Below the pieces are notes generated by a model that worked only from the letters and a program-made list of their open reading frames with translations, was not told the origin of the DNA and searched no databases. The translations under genes were made by a program, and so were the position numbers. 64,000 bases of DNA from JBFLYN01 sp040756655. Lineage in GTDB: Bacteria; Bacillota; Sulfobacillia; UBA8153. Shown in pieces: positions 54,542-63,095 of the stretch; within the stretch, counting starts at the first letter, position 1; each line of letters opens with the position of its first letter. The DNA lies in assembly GCA_040756655.1 (NCBI GenBank), contig JBFLYN010000003.1, positions 1-64,000 of the forward strand, written 5' to 3'.

Positions 54542-55427
54542 CGATACCCGTTCCTGCCTTCCTGAGCGCCTCGCGCAGGTTCCGGCTGCATTGTTCCAAG
54601 AGCTGGGCGGCAACTGCCGGGTCCAGCCCGGTCTTGAGCAACAGCACTGCCAGCTTCCCATCGTCCCGGGCACGCCGCAGTCCTGCTTCGGCCTCACTCT
54701 CGCTTACACCGGCCGCCAGCGCCACCAGGCTGCGCAGTCGCCGTGAAAGCTTGGCGTTGGTGGGCTTGACTTCGAGCATCAGGTTAGAGTACACCCGGCC
54801 CAACCTGACCATGGCCGCGGTGGAGAGCATGTTCAGGATCATCTTCTGGGCAGTCCCGGCCTTCAGGCGGGTGGACCCGCTGATGACCTCGGGCCCTACC
54901 TCTACCACGACCACCAGGTCGGCCGCGCGTTCTTCCACCGGGCTGCAGGAAACCAGTATGGTGCAGGCTCCGGTTAGCCTGGAAGCGTCCAGCGCCGCCC
55001 GGGTAAAGGGCGTGTTGCCGCTGGCGGTGATCCCGACCACCACGTCGCCGGGGCCTACCGCCCGCTCCCGGATGGCCCAAGCCCCGGCCTCCCGGTCGTC
55101 CTCCCGGCTTTCCACGGCATGGCTCACGGCCGCCTCGCCGCCGGCCATGATGGCCTGCACCAGGGTGCCGGGGACGCCAAACGTCGGTGGGCACTCGGCT
55201 GCATCCAGCACAGCCAGGCGGCCACTGGTACCAGCGCCCACGTAAATCAGCCTGCCACCGGCCGACAGCCGGGCGACGATCAGGTCCACCGCTTGGGCCA
55301 CTTGAGGCAGGACCCGTGCCACAGCACCGGCAACTCCAGCGTCCTGGGAGTTCATGAGCCGGACCAGGTCCAGGGTGTTCATGAGGTCAAGATCAGCTGC
55401 TACCGGGTTGGGTCTTTCAGTGTTCAA
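54534..55427 (-). CDS. murQ: N-acetylmuramic acid 6-phosphate etherase
   Basis: Splits the D-lactyl ether of MurNAc-6-P to give GlcNAc-6-P. About 297 residues with the SIS fold: TERPNPVAADLDLMNTLDLVRLMN at the start, YVGAGTSGRLAVLDAAECPPTFG, VVGITASGNTPFTRAAL and VISGSTRLKAGTAQKMILNMLST. The start is a TTG (55427) with GGAGGG upstream that overlaps the stop of the kinase gene (TTGA). Confidence 0.95.
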   Translation of the reverse strand: MNTERPNPVAADLDLMNTLDLVRLMNSQDAGVAGAVARVLPQVAQAVDLIVARLSAGGRLIYVGAGTSGRLAVLDAAECPPTFGVPGTLVQAIMAGGEAAVSHAVESREDDREAGAWAIRERAVGPGDVVVGITASGNTPFTRAALDASRLTGACTILVSCSPVEERAADLVVVVEVGPEVISGSTRLKAGTAQKMILNMLSTAAMVRLGRVYSNLMLEVKPTNAKLSRRLRSLVALAAGVSESEAEAGLRRARDDGKLAVLLLKTGLDPAVAAQLLEQCSRNLREALRKAGTGIDG

Positions 55428-56392
55428 AGCCGGTGCCCTCCAGCTGCCAAAACTGCTCGCTGCCAGGCTTCGGCCTGGCAATGCTCTACCCGGTATCCAC
55501 AGGACGCGGCCGCCATGAAGATCGCGCCTATCACCGGGGCATGGCGGGGACATTCCAGGTCCGGGCGCCCGAGTTTTCTGGCCAGCAAATCGGAAAAACC
55601 GGGGAGTTCCCGGAACAGGCCGCCCACTGCGGCCACGGGCGGGTGGTCCAGCCCCAGCCTCGCCGCGACGGCGCGGACGGCCAACGCCAGTTCTCCCGCA
55701 GCCTCGTCCAGGATGCCCAGGGCCACCGCGTCTTGGGCCGCCGCCGCCTCACCCACCAACCGGGCCAGCCGGGCGATGCCTGCCGGTTCCAGAGGCCGGT
55801 ACACCAGGGGGATGAGCAGCTCCACGTCTCCTTGCAGGTGCTGGCGGTAAAGGCGGGTGAGCCGGGTGGACGGTCCCCGGCCATCGTGGGCGCGCAACGC
55901 CGCCACTGCTCCCCGCCGTCCCACATCGTAACCGCTCCCTTCGTCTCCCAGCACGGGCCCCCACCCACCGGCCCGAACCGTGCGCCCACCTGCGTCCTGG
56001 CCCAGGATGATGGAGCCAGTACCCGCGATGACCACAATACCCGGCTGGTTTGCGAACGCTCCGGCCAGCGCCACCCGGGCGTCATTGACCACCAGCGGGA
56101 CCACTGGCAGCGCCAAGGGAGCGAGCATGGCATGGGCCACGGCACGGTCATCCGGGCTGTCGTAGCCGGCCAGGCCTGCGCACAGCGCCCGTACCTCCCC
56201 GGGGGTGGCCCCGGCCTGTCCCAAGGCCTCCAGGATGGTTGAGCAGAGGGCCTGCCCCGCCCTTTCTGCAGTAACAGCATGGTGGTTGGATGGCCCGCCC
56301 ACTGCATACCCGGTAGCTGGACCCGCAAAGTCCACGGCCAGGCACGCTGTCTTGCTGCCCCCACCGTCCACTCCTACGAGAATCTCCCTCAT
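55424..56392 (-). CDS. N-acetylglucosamine/N-acetylmuramic acid kinase, BadF/BadG family
   Basis: A 322-residue ASKHA-fold kinase with the phosphate-1 motif VGVDGGGSKTACLAVD, a second loop GIVVIAGTGSIILGQD and LGDEGSGYDVGRRG. Between namZ and murQ it most likely phosphorylates MurNAc, as MurK does in Clostridium, or GlcNAc released by NagZ, feeding MurQ and NagA. No PTS transporter is in the array, which fits kinase-based rather than PTS-based uptake. Confidence 0.85.
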   Translation of the reverse strand: MREILVGVDGGGSKTACLAVDFAGPATGYAVGGPSNHHAVTAERAGQALCSTILEALGQAGATPGEVRALCAGLAGYDSPDDRAVAHAMLAPLALPVVPLVVNDARVALAGAFANQPGIVVIAGTGSIILGQDAGGRTVRAGGWGPVLGDEGSGYDVGRRGAVAALRAHDGRGPSTRLTRLYRQHLQGDVELLIPLVYRPLEPAGIARLARLVGEAAAAQDAVALGILDEAAGELALAVRAVAARLGLDHPPVAAVGGLFRELPGFSDLLARKLGRPDLECPRHAPVIGAIFMAAASCGYRVEHCQAEAWQRAVLAAGGHRL

Positions 56393-56402
56393 GGTACCTC
56401 CC

Positions 56403-57548
56403 TCAGTACAACAAGTACCGGCTCCTGGTCTTCATGAACCGGTCTAGGCCGTGCTGCCATTCGGCGATAATGTGCCGGGTTTGGCGTCCTTGCTGCAGTG
56501 CAAAACCTACCACGCCGGAACCAGCCAGGAGATCGAAAAAGCACCGGCCATTGCCATCAGGCGGCAAAAGCGAGAAGGCTGGGAACAGGCTCATGGCCGA
56601 GCACAGGAGCTCCAGGCCGGTAGTCACCGGGCAGAACTGCTCGCGGTCGATAACATGCAGGAATATGCCGCTGCACAGCTGGTCCCGGTACTTGGAAAAC
56701 CTGGGAATGAACTGGGCCGGACGGAACCTCACGCCGGGCAAGTTCCTTGCAGTCAGTTCGCGGCACCAGGCAACACCGTCCATCCAGGGGGCACCCACCA
56801 GCTGAAACGGGGTCGTGGTGCCACGGCCTTCGGAGATGTTGGTGCCCTCTAGAAGACAGGTCCCCGGGTAGACCAGTGCAGTATCCAGGGTCGGGCAGTT
56901 GGGCGACGGAGGCACCCAGGGAAGACCAGTCTGGTCAAACCACATGCCCCGCGACCAGCCTTCCATGGTCACCACCTCAAGGCGGCAGTTTACCCGTAGC
57001 TCGGTGTTGAACAGAAGCGCCAGTTCTCCCGGGGTCAACCCGTGGCGGATGGGGATACCCAGGGGTCCCACCAGGGACTCGAAATCAGGTTCAACTACTC
57101 CGCCCTCTACCCGGGTGCCGGTAATGGGGTTGGGCCGGTCCAGGACCATAAAGGTCACACCGGACGCGGCGGCGCCGCGCATGGCCTGGAGCATGGTCTG
57201 GGTATAGGTGTAATAGCGGCTGCCAATGTCCTGAATGTCGTAGATGACGGCATCGACGCCTTCAAGCAAAGCCGGCCAGGGCTTTAGCTGCGACCCGTAC
57301 AGGCTGGTGACCGGCAGCCCGCCGGGACCGTGGCAATGGGAGACGGCATCCCCGGCCTGGGCCTGCCCGTAAAGCCCGTGCTCGGGAACGAGGATGCCCA
57401 CGGGCCGGAAGGCCGGGCTCAGGCTCAGGAGTTCATAGTTGGGCCTCAGGGCACGGTCCGCGCCAGTGTGATTGGTCAAGATGACCACGCGGCGAGGCCG
57501 GGACATGCACGAGCGCAGCAGGCGCTCGAGGCCTATCCGCACTGACAA
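56403..57548 (-). CDS. namZ: Exo-beta-N-acetylmuramidase NamZ (DUF1343)
   Basis: A 381-residue DUF1343 protein matching the YbbC/NamZ family, which cleaves MurNAc from the non-reducing ends of peptidoglycan fragments. Conserved stretches include VVILTNHTGADRALR, LVPEHGLYGQAQAGD, YDIQDIGSRYYTYTQTM and NISEGRGTTTPFQLVGAPW. The start is TTG 57548 with AGGAGG 9 bases upstream. No signal peptide is visible, so it may act inside the cell or be exported by another route. Confidence 0.9.
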   Translation of the reverse strand: MSVRIGLERLLRSCMSRPRRVVILTNHTGADRALRPNYELLSLSPAFRPVGILVPEHGLYGQAQAGDAVSHCHGPGGLPVTSLYGSQLKPWPALLEGVDAVIYDIQDIGSRYYTYTQTMLQAMRGAAASGVTFMVLDRPNPITGTRVEGGVVEPDFESLVGPLGIPIRHGLTPGELALLFNTELRVNCRLEVVTMEGWSRGMWFDQTGLPWVPPSPNCPTLDTALVYPGTCLLEGTNISEGRGTTTPFQLVGAPWMDGVAWCRELTARNLPGVRFRPAQFIPRFSKYRDQLCSGIFLHVIDREQFCPVTTGLELLCSAMSLFPAFSLLPPDGNGRCFFDLLAGSGVVGFALQQGRQTRHIIAEWQHGLDRFMKTRSRYLLY

Positions 57549-57577
57549 ACTGCCGGTTCCTCCTTGGTTCTGTCTCT

Positions 57578-58390
57578 CTAGCGCGGTTCCTCCAGTGCCA
57601 CAGCCAGGACCCTGGCATACGGGTGGGGGTCTGTCAGGAAGGCCAGGCACTCCAGTCTGCAGGAGTATAGGGGGCCACCACCGGGTAATCCCAGCTCTTC
57701 CGGGACGCCCGGTTCCACCAGCCTGGGCTCAGGGACGTGCTGGTAGTGATCGTTCTCCACGAACAGCCCCTGCCCTTCCTCCTCCACTTCGTAGTAGGCG
57801 CCGCCACGGTGCGCGCGCATGGGTTCGTATACTGAAGAAAAGCCCGAGGCGACCCAGTTGGCCATGACCAAGGGGCCCGGGCCGGGGTTAATGGTGATAT
57901 GACCGTATCCCGGCGGGACGAGCACCCGGTCGCCCGGTCCTGCGTCAATGATGACTACGTCTGCCAGCTCCCCGGGGCTTTCTCCCACTTTCTGCAGGAG
58001 GTAATGGGCATGACCATGTAGGACTTGGTACAGTTCGGGGTAGGTCAGGTTGCCTCCAGGCACCGCCGGGTGGTAGTGACCGGCGGTCTTGAGGTACTCA
58101 GTACCCACCAGTTCGCCCCTGAGCACGGTGATGTCGAACCGCAATCCGGCCCGGGCGTGGGCTTGCGCGTCTTCTGCCCGGGATATCCCACGGTACATGT
58201 AGTAAAGTTCCTGGGGTCCGGCTGCAGTCTGGTTGTAGAGTACCTCCCGCATGTCATCCAGGCAGCGCACATCGGGCTCTACCATATTGACGCCCGGGCC
58301 AAACTTGAGGGAAATCCCGTCTGAACCCAGGGATACTGGTACCCCGCAGGCTCCGCTCAGGTCGATCAATCTAGCTCCTCCCGTCAGCAT
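57578..58390 (-). CDS. Glucose-6-phosphate isomerase, cupin (archaeal) type
   Basis: A 270-residue cupin-fold phosphoglucose isomerase, unrelated to the usual bacterial Pgi. The metal site TAGHYHP is followed by PELYQVLHGHAHYLLQK and VPPGYGHITINPG, with metal ligands His-His-Glu-His. The cPGI type is typical of Euryarchaea with scattered bacterial occurrences. It is followed by the salvage genes (namZ 29 bases on) and could connect amino-sugar-derived fructose-6-phosphate with glucose-6-phosphate. Confidence 0.85.
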   Translation of the reverse strand: MLTGGARLIDLSGACGVPVSLGSDGISLKFGPGVNMVEPDVRCLDDMREVLYNQTAAGPQELYYMYRGISRAEDAQAHARAGLRFDITVLRGELVGTEYLKTAGHYHPAVPGGNLTYPELYQVLHGHAHYLLQKVGESPGELADVVIIDAGPGDRVLVPPGYGHITINPGPGPLVMANWVASGFSSVYEPMRAHRGGAYYEVEEEGQGLFVENDHYQHVPEPRLVEPGVPEELGLPGGGPLYSCRLECLAFLTDPHPYARVLAVALEEPR

Positions 58391-58435
58391 AATATCTTTG
58401 GCTAAGCTATCCCATTGCCGGGTCCAATATTAGTA

Positions 58436-58984
58436 TTAGCGAGGATGGCGGGGCTTGCAGATGATTTCCAGGACTTTCCCTTCGAAAAACACGTTGGAGT
58501 GGGCCGGGATCAGGACCATGGCCGTATCCGCCCCGCGACCCGTCCCACCCACCGCCACGATTTCCTGGCCGTGGGGGATGAGCCCGGCATCCAGTGCCAT
58601 GGTGGCGATCTCCAAGCAGACCTTGGGCCCTTGTCCAAACAGGCGCAGGGTTGCAGCGACGATGCCTCCCGGGTACAGGCCCCCGAACTTGCTGGTGATG
58701 GAACGCTCGATGTTGGCAAACAGGTGGGTGGTGGTCAGGACCTTGGCACCGCCCGCTTCAAAGCGCCGGCGTGCATCCTCTGGGAGCTCCTGGTGGCCAG
58801 GTTCCCTAAATCCGGTGTGATGCGTGACGACCACAAGGTTGGGCACCTTGCCCAAGAAGAAATCGGCGGTGTACCCGGTATTGGATGCCACAACAACGTG
58901 CTTGATTCCCAGCTGGCGGGCGCGCTCTATGGCGGCCGCTGCCGTCTGTTCCGTCATGCCCGGGCCTCGCTCGTTCCAGTACAC
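58436..58984 (-). CDS. Stand-alone pyruvate kinase C-terminal domain protein
   Basis: A 182-residue protein resembling the allosteric C-terminal domain of pyruvate kinase, without the catalytic barrel: TAAAAIERARQLGIKHVVVASNTGYTADFFLG, VVTHHTGFREPG, VALDAG-like METHIONINE-rich helix (EIATMALDAGLIPHGQEIVAVGGTGRGADTAMV). Such proteins are widespread in anaerobes and Archaea; their function is unknown. It lies first in the minus-strand array, 45 bases ahead of cPGI. Confidence 0.82.
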   Translation of the reverse strand: MYWNERGPGMTEQTAAAAIERARQLGIKHVVVASNTGYTADFFLGKVPNLVVVTHHTGFREPGHQELPEDARRRFEAGGAKVLTTTHLFANIERSITSKFGGLYPGGIVAATLRLFGQGPKVCLEIATMALDAGLIPHGQEIVAVGGTGRGADTAMVLIPAHSNVFFEGKVLEIICKPRHPR

Positions 58985-59052
58985 TACTCATACCTCCCAT
59001 GGGAACTTTCTGGCATCCGGTACGTCCACAGCCTGAAGGGGGTTGACAGGTC

Positions 59053-59787
59053 ATGATCATCGAAAAGAACGTCAAGATTTTCCTGGCGGTGGCGGCCCTG
59101 GTCGTGTTGGTGGGCGCCTACTACCGGCCGCTCCCTCCGGCACAAGCTTCGCCGGGCGAGGAAGAAACCATTCTTACCGTATCCGGCCAGGGTATCGTCA
59201 CCCTGGTACCCGATACGGCGTACCTTACCTTCGCCACGCTGACCCGCGCCATAACGGCCAATGAGGCCCAGTCTGAGAACGCCCAGCTCATGTCCAGCGT
59301 GATCCAGGCCCTGCAGAGGGCCGGCGTTTCGGTGGCGCAAATGCGCACCAGCGGCTTTAGTCTCAGCCCGGTATGGGAGTACCCGGACGACGGCCGCGGG
59401 TCCCCCCAGCTCGTGGGCTACCAGGTCAGAAACACTCTCAACGTGCGCACCACTAACCTGCAGCTGGTGGGCATGTACATCGACACCGCCGTCAGAGCCG
59501 GAGCCAATGCTGTAGACGGCATCAGGTTTGGCATGAGCGATACGTCCAAGGCCAGCCTGGAAGCCCTGGAAAAGGCCTATGCCCATGCCAAAGAAAAGGC
59601 CGACCGCTTGGCCCGGGCCGCTGGTTTGACGGTAGTTGGCATCCAGTCCATCGACGAGGGTGGCTCCTATTACCCGTCCGCGGGTATGGAGTTTGCCCGC
59701 ATGATGGCTGCCGACGCTACCACTCCCATCTTGCCCGGTGAGAGCGAACTATCTGCACAAGTCACTGTGAAATTCATCCTCAGGTAA
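59053..59787 (+). CDS. SIMPL-domain protein, exported
   Basis: A 244-residue protein with an N-terminal signal or anchor (about residues 8-25, IFLAVAALVVLVGAYY) and a SIMPL (DUF541) domain: ILTVSGQGIVTLVPDTAYLTFA, TANEAQSENAQLMSSVIQAL, YQVRNTLNVRTTNLQLVG and GVQS-like VVGIQSIDEGGS near the end. The family includes outer-surface proteins of oxidative-stress or unknown role that assemble into rings. It is divergent from the pyruvate-kinase-domain gene. Confidence 0.88.
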   Translation: MIIEKNVKIFLAVAALVVLVGAYYRPLPPAQASPGEEETILTVSGQGIVTLVPDTAYLTFATLTRAITANEAQSENAQLMSSVIQALQRAGVSVAQMRTSGFSLSPVWEYPDDGRGSPQLVGYQVRNTLNVRTTNLQLVGMYIDTAVRAGANAVDGIRFGMSDTSKASLEALEKAYAHAKEKADRLARAAGLTVVGIQSIDEGGSYYPSAGMEFARMMAADATTPILPGESELSAQVTVKFILR

Positions 59788-59796
59788 CGTTTCCCC

Positions 59797-59838
59797 GGGA
59801 CCGGGATCCAGCCCGGCCCCTTTGTCCTTCTGTTTTCC
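59797..59838 (+). terminator. Rho-independent terminator after the SIMPL gene
   Basis: Stem GGG-A-CCGGG / CCCGG-C-CCC with one mismatch and a 6-base loop, followed by tttgtccttctgtttt. Confidence 0.6.
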
Positions 59839-59977
59839 ATTTCTTCATAGCCTCGCCACTTCCTTCCGACCGTCCCGCCCGGCCAAAACTGCGCCGCGGC
59901 TCTCAAGGGGCCTTCTCAGAGGAATCCCGCAGGTTTAGGTGGAACCGTTATGTCAAGGCAAAAGAGAGGGTGATACC

Positions 59978-61063
59978 ATGGATGACCTCAAGCAACGACT
60001 CAAAGAAAAACTCCTGCGCCTGGCCGGGGCAGATGGAGTCTCGGGCCGCGAAGGCCCGGTAATCCGGCTGCTAAGAGAGGCTTTTGGCGCCTGCTCTGAC
60101 CGGGTGCAGGTAGACCGGATGGGCAACGTGTTCGCCTACCTGCAGGGCGGGGATGACGGACCGGTGTTCATGATTTGTGCGCACTCTGACGAAATAGGTG
60201 CCCTGGTCAAGAGCGTGGAGCCAGAAGGCTTTATCCGCTTCCAAAAGGTGGGCGGCACCGTTGATGCCCTGCTCCCAGCGCGCAAAGTCAGCGTCAACGG
60301 CAAGTTTGGCGTAGTAGGAGTCAGGGCCGGGCATCTTCTTTCCGCTAAGGAACGTGCCGAAGTAAAGCCCGCTTCGGAGCTTTACATCGACGTGGGAGCC
60401 TCTTCTGCTGCGGAAGTGGCCGCCATGGGCATCAAGGTGGGAGACCCCATTGCTTTTAGAAGCAGTATTGAGTTTTTCGAGGGCGGCCAGCGGTTTGCAG
60501 GCAAAGCCGTGGACAACCGCCTCGGGTGCAGCGTGTTGTGGGAACTATTCCAGCGGCTCCAGGGAACCCCTTTTGCGGGCACCCTGGTAGGGGTGCTGGC
60601 AGTGCAGGAGGAAGTGGGGCTTCGGGGAGCGACTGTGGCCGCCTACCGGGTAAACCCGGAGTTTGCCGTGGCCCTGGACACCATGCCGGCTGGCGACACT
60701 CCCGACGTTTCCTTCCACCGGGAGCTGGCCGTGGGCATCGGCCGGGGCCCGGTGTTGCAGCTATCCAGCGGGCATGACAACAGCCGTGGCCTGCTCCTGG
60801 ATCCTATCATGGAGCGGCTGGTGACGGAGTCTGCCGGGGAGATCGGGATCCCGCTCCAGACGGCACTATGTCCGGGCAATACCGACGCCACCGCCATCCA
60901 CCTGGTTCGCTCCGGGATCCCGTGTGCTCCCATTACCCTGCCCCGGCGTTACTCCCACTCCCCCGTAGAGGTGGCAGACCTAAACGATGCGGCCTGGTGC
61001 ACGCTGCTCTTGGAAGCGGTGGTCCGCAAGGCGGCCCAAGCACGGTCGTGGAGTTTCGCGTAG
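59978..61063 (+). CDS. M42-family metallo-aminopeptidase
   Basis: A 361-residue cytoplasmic aminopeptidase of the M42 (glutamyl aminopeptidase/TET) family, which forms large tetrahedral complexes. Di-metal ligands and catalytic residues are visible: MICAHSDEIGALV, AVDNRLGCSVLWEL, VLAVQEEVGLRGA (catalytic Glu-Glu), ALDTMPAGDTPD and the final His in RRYSHSPVEVADL. ATG 59978 follows GAGAGGGTGA. It probably recycles peptides. It is cotranscribed, if at all, only with upstream sequence; the next gene is convergent. Confidence 0.92.
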   Translation: MDDLKQRLKEKLLRLAGADGVSGREGPVIRLLREAFGACSDRVQVDRMGNVFAYLQGGDDGPVFMICAHSDEIGALVKSVEPEGFIRFQKVGGTVDALLPARKVSVNGKFGVVGVRAGHLLSAKERAEVKPASELYIDVGASSAAEVAAMGIKVGDPIAFRSSIEFFEGGQRFAGKAVDNRLGCSVLWELFQRLQGTPFAGTLVGVLAVQEEVGLRGATVAAYRVNPEFAVALDTMPAGDTPDVSFHRELAVGIGRGPVLQLSSGHDNSRGLLLDPIMERLVTESAGEIGIPLQTALCPGNTDATAIHLVRSGIPCAPITLPRRYSHSPVEVADLNDAAWCTLLLEAVVRKAAQARSWSFA

Positions 61064-61090
61064 GGGAGCTACCAGACCGCGTGGACAACG

Positions 61091-61120
61091 AGGGCCCGGC
61101 CAGTTCACGGGGCGGGCCCT
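61091..61120. terminator. Hairpin between convergent genes
   Basis: An 8-base perfect stem AGGGCCCG/CGGGCCCT with a 14-base loop lies between the aminopeptidase and deacylase genes. No T tract follows on either strand, so terminator function is only suggested by position. Confidence 0.35.
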
Positions 61121-61587
61121 TACCCCAGGTCTATCAGTGTAGCCCCGGTCAGTTGCAGCAGCGCTTCCACCGGCAAGACGATATTGACGCCTCGCTGGCC
61201 TGCGCTTATGCAGACGGTGTCGAAGACCTGGACCAGTTCGTCCAGGTAAATGTCAAACCCCCGGTTTAGCAGCGCCAACGGGGAGATGCCACCGACCTGA
61301 AGTCCTGTGAGGTCTTCGGCTTCCCGGTGAGTTGCCATGCGCAGCTTCTTTTCCCCCACCGCCCGGGCCAAACGTTTCAGATCCAGCTCCGCGCTTCCAG
61401 TTATCACCACCAGCAGGGGCCTGCCCTTCTCACCCAACACCACCAGGGTTTTGAACACCTGCTCCAGGGGTAGGCCGAGCGCCTCGGCCACACCGGCGGC
61501 CGATTTGATACCTGGAGAAAACTCCAAGGCCTGGTACTGGATGCCCCGGGAGTCCAGGAGGCGGGTCACATTGTTCCTCACCGCCAC
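61120..61587 (-). CDS. YbaK/EbsC-type aminoacyl-tRNA deacylase
   Basis: A protein of about 155 residues with the YbaK/ProX editing fold, which hydrolyses misacylated tRNA (Cys-tRNAPro in YbaK). Seen are YQALEFSPGIKSAAGVAEALGLPLEQVFKTLVV (conserved Lys), VITGSAELDLKRLARAVG and GLQVGGISPLAL, the family's GGxSP motif. The start is uncertain; GTG 61587 or 61581 fits the family N-terminus better than the ATG at 61722. Confidence 0.85.
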   Translation of the reverse strand: MAVRNNVTRLLDSRGIQYQALEFSPGIKSAAGVAEALGLPLEQVFKTLVVLGEKGRPLLVVITGSAELDLKRLARAVGEKKLRMATHREAEDLTGLQVGGISPLALLNRGFDIYLDELVQVFDTVCISAGQRGVNIVLPVEALLQLTGATLIDLG

Positions 61588-61760
61588 GAGCGTCCCATCC
61601 CTTCTTGGCACACAGGCTGGTTTCGGTCCTGGCGGCCATAATCCTGCCCGGACGGGAGGAATCGAGTGGGAGGGGGCGATTAGGCCCCGTCCTCTCACAT
61701 TACCCGGCATGCGGGCCCGCACCGGGCGGTTCCAGCAAGTGTTTGTAAATAACGCATTTT

Positions 61761-62570
61761 CATAACATCCTAGCCTTCACAGTCCGCACTGAGGCGATGT
61801 GCACCAACAATGACGCCAGCCAGCAGAGGAGAAGGTGAGCGCGGATGCAGTCTTCCAGCTGGTGGTAGACTGGACCTAGGTTCCAGGGTGGTCTTCAGGG
61901 TGCGGAAGGCATCTTCCACTTCGTACGACTGCTTGTAGCCCAGGGCTACGTCCTCGGCGGATAAGGTACCATCCGAAGTGCGCAACAGGTATTTGCCGTC
62001 GAGTTTCTCCTCCGCGGCGACCTGGCTCTGGTCCAGGCAGGACTGACCACACTTGTCCGTCTTGACATAGCGGCCCAGGGTGGGATGGGCGACCAGAGCG
62101 CAACAGGCTTTGGTGTGGGTGGCTCCCTCCAGGTCGCCAAGGCGCGTAAGTTCGGAACGCACCCGTTCCAGGATTTCCTCACACTTGGCCCGGTCGCCGG
62201 ATTTCTCACCAGGATGTACCGGGCCCGCCGTTCCCCATCCCCGACCACGATCTCCTTGACTTCCAGGTTATCGCGCACGGTCTGAAAGCGCCCGGCCCGG
62301 GCCACCAGGGCCTCCCGTGCCCCCGCGCAGCTTCTCGCCGGCAATGTAGTGGCCACCCGCACGCTGGAGCTCCCGCAGGTGGTCCTCGGAGCAGAAGCCC
62401 CGGTCCACCACCGTGACCACCCGGCCCATTTTCCAGCCCGCCAGGTCGCGTTTGACCCGGGCGATGACGCTCATGTCGGCGGTGTGGCCGGGCCACACCC
62501 AGCACCGGATGGGAATCCCGTCCTGGGTCACAGTGCAATAAGAGCGAAAAGAAGATCGCGCTTGCGGTCC
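61761..62570 (-). pseudogene. IS1634-family transposase remnant
   Basis: Pieces of a DDE transposase lie in several frames. VTQDGIPIRCWVWPGHTADMSV and VVDRGFCSEDHLRELQRAGGHYIAGEKL contain the second catalytic Asp. DNLEVKEIVVGDGERRARY follows, then YLLRTSDGTLSAEDVALGYKQSYEVEDAFRTLK with the catalytic Glu. The tail PVYHQLEDCIRAHLLLCWLA is in yet another frame. The first 200 or so residues are missing and no inverted repeats were found, so the element is dead. Confidence 0.8.
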
Positions 62571-63095
62571 GAGGCTATTTAGGCTGCGACGGCTACCTTC
62601 GGTATCATGACTTTACCCCCCAACATGACTACGCAACTGGAAGTCGTTGGGGGCAGATGCGCTGAACCTCTGGCGGGGCTGTCGCCGACCTTGCGTTACC
62701 GCCCGTCTTCTGCTCTCAGTTACCTTGCTGTTGCCAGTCAGGCATGACCCGAGCGAACTCCTGGTGAAAGGCGGGCCTCTTGGCGTTGAGCGTTTGCAGC
62801 CGTGCTGCCAGCTCCTGCCACCGCCGGGGTTGCTTGAGGACCTCTTCCAACAGGTGACGGACCTTGGCTGCTGCCCTGGCCTGCGTGACCCGGCCTCATC
62901 CAGCCGACCCATGCCCTTCAGGTAAAAGTTCAGGACGCACTCCGCCACCGTAGGCATCCAGTTTCTGTAGGTCGGGTTCCATCACGACAACCCGGGTACG
63001 GGCTACAGCACGACCAGGTAGAACATAAGTGCGTAGCTCTGTTGCCTCAGGTACGCTATCATAGCTTCCAGCTGCTCCGACTGCAACCGGGGCCG
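62571..63095 (-). other. Decayed coding sequence between transposase and ATPase remnants
   Basis: A coding-like stretch reads MPTVAECVLNFYLKGMGRLDEA from 62957. After a one-base shift it continues ARAAAKVRHLLEEVLKQPRRW, WQELAARLQTLNAKRPAF and HQEFARVMPDWQQQ, ending near 62727. The same frame continues upstream toward 63095 through TGA and TAG (LEAMIAYLRQQSYALMFYLVVL). No family is recognised. It may be the 3' part of the defence-type operon at the right edge. Confidence 0.4.
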
